A DNA stretch of 5,067 nucleotides from NCBI GenBank assembly GCA_001751155.1, contig MAXR01000091.1, positions 1-5,067 of the forward strand. The letters run 5' to 3'. The notes beneath the pieces were generated by a model, which worked only from the letters and a program-made list of their open reading frames with translations, did not search any database and was not told the origin of the DNA. The stretch is from Desulfuromonadales bacterium C00003068 (GTDB lineage Bacteria; Desulfobacterota; Desulfuromonadia; Desulfuromonadales; Desulfuromonadaceae). The translations under genes were made by a program, and so were the position numbers. Positions 1 to 5,067 of the stretch are shown one piece after another; the first letter of the stretch is position 1, and each line of letters opens with the position of its first letter.

Positions 1-153
1 CCGATTAATAGTGAAGTAATTGAAACCGTTGGACACACTGAGCTGATTGGTCAAGCGTTGTTCACCGAATTTCTACTTCCGTTCGAAATCGCTTCGATTT
101 TACTGCTGGTGGCCATTGTTGGGGCCGTTGTATTAGCGAAACGGGAAGTATAA
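1..153 (+). CDS. nuoJ: NADH-quinone oxidoreductase subunit J, C-terminal end (partial)
   Basis: The first 50 codons of the window are open in frame 1 and end at TAA 151-153; the gene starts upstream of the window. The visible protein is a short polar stretch followed by one hydrophobic helix (about visible residues 26-46, [20 protein letters not shown]) and a basic, very short tail ending KREV. The LPFEIASxLLLVAxxGAxxLAKRE pattern is the typical last transmembrane helix of NuoJ (ND6 family). NuoJ is an inner-membrane subunit of complex I that sits next to NuoK, NuoA and NuoH near the quinone site; its third helix, not visible here, is linked to coupling quinone reduction to proton movement. 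Position directly before nuoK agrees with the standard nuoJ-nuoK order. Only 24 bases separate its stop from nuoK. The identification rests on the tail motif and on gene order, and I consider it secure. Confidence 0.93.
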   Translation, partial: PINSEVIETVGHTELIGQALFTEFLLPFEIASILLLVAIVGAVVLAKREV

Positions 154-158
154 AATTT

Positions 159-169
159 AGGAGCAGGAG
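159..169 (+). promoter_or_regulatory. tandem Shine-Dalgarno sequence for nuoK
   Basis: Two AGGAG copies sit one base apart, at 159-163 and 165-169. The second is 8 bases from the ATG at 178, an ideal distance, and the first is 14 bases away. The pair supports this start codon and suggests efficient ribosome loading on nuoK. That it raises translation is inference. Confidence 0.7.
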
Positions 170-177
170 TTTTTATC

Positions 178-480
178 ATGATTACGATCACTCACTATAT
201 GGTTTTAAGTGCCATCTTGTTCTCAATGGGAACGGTCGGTGTCTTAACCCGGAAAAATGCCATAGTTGTTTTTATGTGCGTAGAGTTGATGCTTAATTCC
301 GTCAACCTCACTTTCATCGCACTTTCAAGTCATCTCGGTAATATGGATGGTCAGATATTTGTATTTTTCATTATGACCGTTGCTGCTGCTGAAGCGGCTG
401 TAGGCCTTGCGCTTATGATCGCTTTCTTCCGTAACAGTGATTCCATAGATGTTGAGGACTTCAGCCTGTTGAAATGGTAA
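178..480 (+). CDS. nuoK: NADH-quinone oxidoreductase subunit K
   Basis: NuoK (ND4L family) is a small three-helix inner-membrane subunit of complex I, lying between NuoJ and NuoN, and forms part of the proton path linking the quinone region to the antiporter-like subunits. The protein is 100 aa, the same length as E. coli NuoK. Three hydrophobic segments are visible at about residues 5-23, 28-49 and 60-84. The two conserved membrane glutamates are present: E36 in the second helix (FMCVELMLNSVNL) and E72 in the third (TVAAAEAAVGLAL), at the same numbers as in E. coli. The R25-K26 loop is also typical. The ATG is preceded by AGGAG at 8 bases, and the N-terminus fits the family, so the start is firm. 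It lies 24 bases after nuoJ and 46 before nuoL, in the canonical operon order. Nothing is abnormal. Very secure call. Confidence 0.98.
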   Translation: MITITHYMVLSAILFSMGTVGVLTRKNAIVVFMCVELMLNSVNLTFIALSSHLGNMDGQIFVFFIMTVAAAEAAVGLALMIAFFRNSDSIDVEDFSLLKW

Positions 481-513
481 CTTCTTCAGGGCTGTTGATA
501 GTTCAGTCCGCCT

Positions 514-520
514 AGAGGAG
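514..520 (+). promoter_or_regulatory. Shine-Dalgarno sequence deciding the nuoL start
   Basis: AGAGGAG lies 6 bases before the ATG at 527. A competing ATG at 521 abuts the Shine-Dalgarno with no spacing and is followed at once by TAG, so it cannot start nuoL. The site therefore fixes the start at 527. Confidence 0.75.
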
Positions 521-526
521 ATGTAG

Positions 527-2506
527 ATGTACGATAACTTATGGCTCATTCCGTTATTCCCTTTTATCGGGTTTTTAATCAACGGGTTATTGGGCAAAAA
601 AATCAAAAATGAAAAGGTGATTGGGTCTATTGCAACCCTCGCAATCTTCAGTTCATTTTTAGTGTCTTGTAACTACTTTTTCAAATTGCTTGATGATCCT
701 GAAAAAGTTCATGAAGTAATTATTTGCAGTTGGATGACTGTTGGTACATTACAGGTTGACTGGGGCTTCTTGCTTGATCCCCTCTCTGCCTTGATGATCA
801 TGAATGTAACAGGTCTAGCGACGCTGATTCATCTTTACTCAATTGGTTATATGCATGGCGAAGAGGGCTACTATCGCTTTTTCTCCTACCTGAACCTTTT
901 TAGTTTTGCGATGCTAATGCTTGTTCTTGGCAACAATGCTCTGGTCATGTTTGTTGGCTGGGAGGGCGTTGGTCTGTGTTCTTACCTTCTTATTGGTTAC
1001 TACTTTGAGAAGAAGAGCGCGAGCGATGCCGGTAAGAAAGCATTCGTTGTTAACCGTGTTGGTGACTTTGGTTTTCTCCTCGGTTTATTTACCTTGTTCT
1101 GGTCTTTAGGCAATGAGGGTGTGTGGACAGTTCGCTTTACTGAGATCTCTGCCAATGCACATCTGCTTGAAAATGGTGGTATTGTTGTTACCGTCATCAC
1201 CTTGTGCTTCTTCCTTGGTGCGACAGGAAAATCAGCACAGATTCCACTCTATACATGGCTTCCCGATGCGATGGAAGGCCCGACACCAGTATCTGCATTG
1301 ATCCACGCAGCAACAATGGTTACTGCGGGTGTCTATATGATCGCTCGTATGAACGGTCTGTTCGCTATGTCACCTGATACCATGATGGTTATTGCTATCG
1401 TTGGTGCATCGACTGCACTGTTTGCGGCAACTATTGGCTTAGCACAGAATGATATCAAACGTGTCCTTGCTTATTCAACCGTATCGCAATTAGGTTACAT
1501 GTTCTTAGCGATGGGCGTTGGCGCATTTGGCGCTGGTATCTTCCATCTGCTTACTCATGCATTCTTTAAGGCGTGTCTCTTTTTGGGCTCAGGTTCAGTT
1601 ATCCACGGTATGCATCATGCGTATCATCATGCGCATTTGGATGATGATGCCCAAGATATGCGTAATATGGGTGGCTTACGTAAGAAGATGCCGATCACCT
1701 TTATCACTTTCTTGCTTTCAACCTTAGCTATCTCAGGAATTCCATTCTTCTCTGGTTTCTTTTCAAAAGATGAGATCTTGTGGTGGTCATTTGCCTCAAC
1801 TCGTGGACATTGGGCTCTGTGGCTCATGGGTGCACTTGCGGCGCTGATGACAGCCTTCTACATGTTCCGCCTTGTCTTTATGACGTTCTTTGGTGAGCAG
1901 AAAACTGATGCTCGCGCAAAAGACCATATTCCTGAGTCACCATTAGTCATTACATTACCGTTGATGATTCTTGCTGCTTTAGCAACATTTGGTGGTCTCA
2001 TGGGGATTCCTCATGTCTTAGGTAACTTACTTGGACATGTGCCAAACATGATTGATAATTTCTTAGCGCCAGTGTTTGAGCATACACAACATTTACATGA
2101 AATTCATGCTCATGGCAGCGCGGCAACTGAGTTTACTTTTATGGGTATCTCGGTTGGAATCGCAGTTGTCGGAATCGGTACAGCGTGGTTGCTTTATTGC
2201 AAAAACCAAGAACTCCCTGGCAAAATTGTGGCCAAGTTTCCTGGACTTCATCGCGCTATCTATAACAAGTGGTACATCGATGAGTTCTATGATGCGTTGA
2301 TCATCAACCCAACAAAGAAATTAGGCACAGTGTTGTGGCTTTTCTTTGATGTACGTATTGTCGATGGCCTGGTAAATGGTCTTGGATGGATCGTTCGGGC
2401 TAGTGGTCGCGCGCTACGTTATACGCAAACCGGTTATACACACAACTATGCGATGTCGATGGTGGTTGGTGTTGTAGTTATCATTGCAGTCTGTGTATTC
2501 AATTAA
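527..2506 (+). CDS. nuoL: NADH-quinone oxidoreductase subunit L
   Basis: NuoL (ND5 family, Mrp antiporter-like) is the distal proton-pumping subunit of complex I in the inner membrane. The protein is 659 aa, longer than the 613 aa of E. coli. An N-terminal ND5-type region (about 1-125) leads into the proton-antiporter domain (about 130-430). Key residues seen are E146 in GWEGVGLCSYLLIG, D180 in NRVGDFGF, K235 in TGKSAQIPLYTWLPDAM, H340/H344/K348 in FHLLTHAFFK, and K414 in FFSKDEIL, corresponding to E. coli E144, D178, K229, H334/H338/K342 and K399. The C-terminal part has a NKWYIDEFYD motif (580-589), the long amphipathic lateral helix (about 590-635) that runs along NuoM and NuoN, and a last membrane helix (641-658). 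The extra length lies partly in two His-rich loops (360-377 and 518-529). It sits between nuoK and nuoM as expected, 46 and 44 bases away. The frame is intact and the identification certain. Confidence 0.99.
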   Translation: MYDNLWLIPLFPFIGFLINGLLGKKIKNEKVIGSIATLAIFSSFLVSCNYFFKLLDDPEKVHEVIICSWMTVGTLQVDWGFLLDPLSALMIMNVTGLATLIHLYSIGYMHGEEGYYRFFSYLNLFSFAMLMLVLGNNALVMFVGWEGVGLCSYLLIGYYFEKKSASDAGKKAFVVNRVGDFGFLLGLFTLFWSLGNEGVWTVRFTEISANAHLLENGGIVVTVITLCFFLGATGKSAQIPLYTWLPDAMEGPTPVSALIHAATMVTAGVYMIARMNGLFAMSPDTMMVIAIVGASTALFAATIGLAQNDIKRVLAYSTVSQLGYMFLAMGVGAFGAGIFHLLTHAFFKACLFLGSGSVIHGMHHAYHHAHLDDDAQDMRNMGGLRKKMPITFITFLLSTLAISGIPFFSGFFSKDEILWWSFASTRGHWALWLMGALAALMTAFYMFRLVFMTFFGEQKTDARAKDHIPESPLVITLPLMILAALATFGGLMGIPHVLGNLLGHVPNMIDNFLAPVFEHTQHLHEIHAHGSAATEFTFMGISVGIAVVGIGTAWLLYCKNQELPGKIVAKFPGLHRAIYNKWYIDEFYDALIINPTKKLGTVLWLFFDVRIVDGLVNGLGWIVRASGRALRYTQTGYTHNYAMSMVVGVVVIIAVCVFN

Positions 2507-2535
2507 ATGATAACTGTGACTAGAACCTCATATAC

Positions 2536-2541
2536 AAGGAG
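2536..2541 (+). promoter_or_regulatory. Shine-Dalgarno sequence for nuoM
   Basis: AAGGAG ends 9 bases before the ATG at 2551. No other in-frame start nearby has a comparable site, so this supports the nuoM start. Confidence 0.72.
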
Positions 2542-2550
2542 CAACTTATA

Positions 2551-4143
2551 ATGTCAGAACATCTTCTCAGTCTGATGACATTCTTCCCAATCTTAGGCAT
2601 GCTGATTGTTCTCATGCTACCTAAGAATAATGGCGGTTTGCTTAAAGGTGCGACACTGGTTGTCACACTGATTACATTTGCTATCAGCATGCCTTTAGCT
2701 CTTGATCCGGTATTTAAAACATCAGGCGCGATGCACTATAAAGAGTTTGCTGAGTGGATCCATGTCGGCAATTACTTTCAGATGAACTACAATATTGGTA
2801 TTGATGGAATCAGCCTTTGGTTGGTGATGTTAACCACATTCATTATGCCTATTGCTGTCCTGTCAACGTGGCAAGCGGTAACGAAAAACGTCAAAGGTTA
2901 CATGGCGTTGCTGCTTCTGCTTGAAACAGCGATGCTTGGTGCATTTATCTCCCTCGATCTGTTCCTGTTTTATATCTTCTGGGAATTGATGTTGATCCCA
3001 ATGTATTTCATGATTGGTATTTGGGGTGGTGCGAACCGTATTTATGCCGCAGTTAAATTCTTCATTTATACGGCGGTTGGCTCACTGTTGATGTTGGTAG
3101 CGATCATCTATATCTACTACACTGCGGTTAATTCAGGCATGGATATTAGTGGCTTTAGTATTGCGGATTTCTATAATCTGTCACTTGATTTGGCGTTGCA
3201 AAAATGGTTGTTCCTTGCCTTTGCCCTTAGCTTCGCGATTAAAGTCCCCATGTTCCCTGTTCATACTTGGCTCGCCGATGCTCATACTGAAGCACCCACT
3301 GCTGGTTCCGTTATTTTAGCTGCGGTGATGTTGAAAATGGGTACTTATGGTTATGTTCGTTTTGCCATGCCACTGTTTCCAGAAGCATTAGATTACTATC
3401 TTCCTTATCTTGCCGGTCTAGCTGTTATCGGTATTGTTTATGGCGCTTTAGTTGCCATGATGCAGAAGGATGTGAAAAAACTGGTTGCGTATTCATCGAT
3501 ATCTCACCTTGGTTTTGTCATGTTGGGTATTTTCGCCTTAAATACCATTGGTATGAGTGGTGCCGTTTTACAGATGATCAACCACGGTATTTCGACTGGT
3601 GCATTATTCCTTATCGTTGGATTTATCTATGAGCGTCGCCATACCCGTTTGATCAGTGACTTTGGTGGACTGTCAAAGCAGATGCCTGTTTTCGCGGTGA
3701 TCTTTATGATTGTTACCCTTTCATCAATTGGCTTGCCCGGCACAAATGGTTTTGTTGGCGAGTTTATGATTTTGTTGGGTGCATTCCAAAGCGAGTTACG
3801 TTGGTTTGCTGTTGTGGCAACATCGGGTGTTATCCTTGCTGCTGTATACATGTTGTGGATGTTTCAACGCGTTATGTTTGGCAAGCTTGACAATCCTAAA
3901 AATCAGAATTTAAAAGATCTTTCTATCCGCGAGTTGTGTGTGATTGCACCGCTACTCATTTTCATTTTCTGGATTGGTGTTTACCCAAATACGTTTTTAG
4001 AGAAAATGAATCCTGCGGTTAATCAATTGATTGAGCAGGTTACTGGTGAGAAACCTCAGATCGTCATTCCTGTTGCTCCAGCGGCTATACAGGGCCATGC
4101 TGCGCAACATGAAGAGGTGCCCACACACGGGCAGCATCACTAA
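2551..4143 (+). CDS. nuoM: NADH-quinone oxidoreductase subunit M
   Basis: NuoM (ND4 family) is the middle antiporter-like proton-pumping subunit of the complex I membrane arm, between NuoN and NuoL. The protein is 530 aa, against 509 aa in E. coli, and has the many hydrophobic helices expected of a 14-helix protein. Visible landmarks are the NIGIDGISLWLV motif at 81-92, E145 in FWELMLIPMYFMIGIWGG, K231 in FAIKVPMFPVHTWLADAHTE, K262 in LAAVMLKMGTYG, H319 in YSSISHLGF, H345 in MINHGIS, and E404 in NGFVGEFMILLGAF. These correspond to E. coli E144, K234, K265, H322, H348 and E407, so both half-channels and the central connection look complete. A tail of about 30 residues after VTGEKP is rich in Ala, Pro, Gln and His and ends HGQHH; this is the main departure from the E. 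coli protein. It lies 44 bases after nuoL and 72 before nuoN. The identification is certain; the function of the tail is unknown. Confidence 0.99.
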   Translation: MSEHLLSLMTFFPILGMLIVLMLPKNNGGLLKGATLVVTLITFAISMPLALDPVFKTSGAMHYKEFAEWIHVGNYFQMNYNIGIDGISLWLVMLTTFIMPIAVLSTWQAVTKNVKGYMALLLLLETAMLGAFISLDLFLFYIFWELMLIPMYFMIGIWGGANRIYAAVKFFIYTAVGSLLMLVAIIYIYYTAVNSGMDISGFSIADFYNLSLDLALQKWLFLAFALSFAIKVPMFPVHTWLADAHTEAPTAGSVILAAVMLKMGTYGYVRFAMPLFPEALDYYLPYLAGLAVIGIVYGALVAMMQKDVKKLVAYSSISHLGFVMLGIFALNTIGMSGAVLQMINHGISTGALFLIVGFIYERRHTRLISDFGGLSKQMPVFAVIFMIVTLSSIGLPGTNGFVGEFMILLGAFQSELRWFAVVATSGVILAAVYMLWMFQRVMFGKLDNPKNQNLKDLSIRELCVIAPLLIFIFWIGVYPNTFLEKMNPAVNQLIEQVTGEKPQIVIPVAPAAIQGHAAQHEEVPTHGQHH

Positions 4144-4215
4144 CGGATTTATAGTTCAGTACGGTTAACTAAAATCATGACTTTGCGTTAAATCGCTTCT
4201 AAAGGAGCATCTTAC
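4144..4215 (+). other. nuoM-nuoN spacer, 72 bases
   Basis: This is the longest spacer in the window. It contains a weak inverted repeat (TAGTT 4152-4156 with AACTA 4167-4171, 10-base loop) that has no GC-rich stem and no T-run, so it does not look like a terminator. It also holds ATAGTTCAGT (4151-4160), which recurs before nuoL, and the nuoN Shine-Dalgarno at its 3' end. I see no convincing promoter. Confidence 0.5.
4201..4207 (+). promoter_or_regulatory. Shine-Dalgarno sequence for nuoN
   Basis: AAAGGAG ends 8 bases before the ATG at 4216. The next in-frame ATG, at codon 9 (4240), has no such site, so 4216 is the preferred nuoN start. Confidence 0.75.
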
Positions 4216-5067
4216 ATGGAAAATCTGGTGCAAACTGCCATGCAAAATGTAAATTTTGCAGCCATCATGCCTTCAATAGTTCTGGCATGTTTCAGCATGG
4301 CCTTGCTATTAATCAATGCTTTTTCTCGCCGTGGCGCGACTGCACATGTTGCCGGAATTAGCTTGTTGGCCCTCGTCGTGACGGGTTTCTCTGCACTCTC
4401 TGCATGGAATAACCCACAGGTCGGTTTTGCTGGACATGTTGTTCTCGATAATTATGCTGTCTTTTTTACCTTTGTATTCCTTATTTCAGCGGCGTTGACG
4501 GTTCTCATGTCTGATGCGTACCTGAAACGCGAAGGTTATCCGATCGGTGAGTTTTACTCTTTAATCTTATTCAGTACCGTTGGTGCCATGATTATGGCGT
4601 CTGGTACTGATTTGATGACGATCTTCCTTGGCTTAGAGGTTCTTTCGGTCTCATTGTATGTTTTAGCTGGGTTTTTTCGCGGATCGAAAAAATCAAACGA
4701 AGCGGGACTCAAGTACTTCTTGCTGGGTGCTTTTTCCACCGGTTTTTTACTCTACGGTATGGCACTGATCTACGGTGTAACTGGAACAACAAACCTTGTT
4801 GATATTAGCGCACACTTTTCGCTCTCCCCACAGTCAGCAACAAATCCTGTGGCGATTGCTGGTATGATGCTGATGGCAACGGGCTTTTTGTTCAAAATTG
4901 CTATCGCTCCATTCCATATGTGGGCACCCGATGTTTATGAAGGCTCACCGACACCTATTACAGCATTTATGAGTGCCGGGCCTAAGGCCGCTGCCTTTGC
5001 TGCTTTTATGCGGATCTTCCTTGTCAGTCTTTCTTCAATGCAGGCGACATGGGAAGCAGCTTTCTGG
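4216..5067 (+). CDS. nuoN: NADH-quinone oxidoreductase subunit N, N-terminal part (partial)
   Basis: NuoN (ND2 family) is the antiporter-like proton-pumping subunit nearest to NuoK and NuoJ in the complex I membrane arm. The reading frame runs uninterrupted for 284 codons to the window edge, about 60% of a usual NuoN of roughly 480 aa; the remainder lies beyond 5067. Conserved residues seen are E141 in FLGLEVLSVSLYVLAGF, K166 in EAGLKYFLLGAFSTGFLLYG, K227 in FLFKIAIAPFHMWAPDVYEGSPTP, and K257 in SAGPKAAAF. They match E. coli E133, K158, K217 and K247 in order and nearly constant spacing. The N-terminal MENLV start is backed by AAAGGAG at 8 bases. Following nuoM, it would normally be the last nuo gene of the operon. 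The N-terminal wording resembles what I recall from Geobacter-type NuoN, which hints at Desulfuromonadales. Identification is certain; the organism hint is tentative. Confidence 0.98.
   Translation, partial: MENLVQTAMQNVNFAAIMPSIVLACFSMALLLINAFSRRGATAHVAGISLLALVVTGFSALSAWNNPQVGFAGHVVLDNYAVFFTFVFLISAALTVLMSDAYLKREGYPIGEFYSLILFSTVGAMIMASGTDLMTIFLGLEVLSVSLYVLAGFFRGSKKSNEAGLKYFLLGAFSTGFLLYGMALIYGVTGTTNLVDISAHFSLSPQSATNPVAIAGMMLMATGFLFKIAIAPFHMWAPDVYEGSPTPITAFMSAGPKAAAFAAFMRIFLVSLSSMQATWEAAFW

Noticed and set aside
325..606. 93-codon open frame on the - strand across the nuoK end, the spacer and the nuoL start
   Set aside because: It is antisense to two certain genes, and its peptide has no recognisable family. 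Its existence is explained by the codon composition of nuoK and nuoL.
921..2300. Several 62-74 codon open frames on both strands inside nuoL (921-1109, 1000-1200, 1113-1301, 1518-1727, 1627-1827, 2076-2300)
   Set aside because: All lie within the intact, strongly conserved nuoL frame and have no supporting motifs; they are shadows of it.
3627..3851. 74-codon - strand open frame inside nuoM
   Set aside because: It is antisense to a conserved part of nuoM that includes the E404 region. No family is recognisable in its peptide.
527..4143. Possibility that the nuoL/nuoM pair belongs to an Mrp antiporter or a hydrogenase (Hyf/Ech-type) and not to complex I
   Set aside because: The nuoJ-K-L-M-N order, the nuoK match with E36/E72, the NuoL lateral helix with a final membrane helix, and the following nuoN all point to NDH-1.
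4152..4171. Possible terminator hairpin after nuoM
   Set aside because: The stem is only 5 bp and AT-rich, with a 10-base loop and no T-run. nuoN follows at once, so termination here is not expected.
4177..4191. Five-codon mini-ORF (ATG to TAA, peptide MTLR) in the nuoM-nuoN spacer
   Set aside because: It is too short and has no Shine-Dalgarno. There is no attenuator structure downstream, so a leader-peptide role is unsupported.
4554..4739. 61-codon - strand open frame inside nuoN
   Set aside because: It is antisense to the conserved nuoN segment carrying E141 and K166, and is lysine/proline-rich nonsense typical of a reverse shadow.

Overview
The window is an interior piece of a bacterial respiratory complex I (NADH:quinone oxidoreductase, NDH-1) operon. 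It holds the membrane-arm genes in canonical order, all on the + strand: the 3' end of nuoJ (1-153), complete nuoK (178-480), complete nuoL (527-2506), complete nuoM (2551-4143), and the first 284 codons of nuoN (4216 to the window edge). Spacers are 24, 46, 44 and 72 bases. Each start has a good Shine-Dalgarno sequence, and no spacer contains a convincing terminator or promoter, so the genes are most simply read as one polycistronic transcript that enters from the left and continues to the right. No stretch over 300 bases lacks a gene. I see no RNA genes, mobile elements, CRISPR arrays or phage genes.

The products work together in the inner membrane. NuoJ and NuoK lie near the quinone-binding end. 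NuoN, NuoM and NuoL are three paralogous antiporter-like subunits that extend outward, with NuoL at the far tip and its long lateral helix running back along the arm. All the charged and ionisable residues I checked on the proton path are present: NuoK E36 and E72; NuoL E146, D180, K235, H340, H344, K348 and K414; NuoM E145, K231, K262, H319, H345 and E404; NuoN E141, K166, K227 and K257. The complex therefore looks functional.

The organism is a Gram-negative-type bacterium with moderately AT-leaning codon use. The wording of the NuoN and NuoM N-termini and the long NuoL (659 aa) with a His-rich insert remind me of Desulfuromonadales (Geobacter/Desulfuromonas/Pelobacter relatives). This is recollection of family sequences, not a search, and only moderately secure.

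I looked for a novel system and did not find one: this is a core housekeeping locus. The points worth a second look are small. They are three histidine-rich segments in NuoL and NuoM, a 14-codon in-frame mini-ORF that exactly fills the nuoL-nuoM spacer, a start-stop ATGTAG next to the nuoL start, and a 10-base repeat shared by two spacers.
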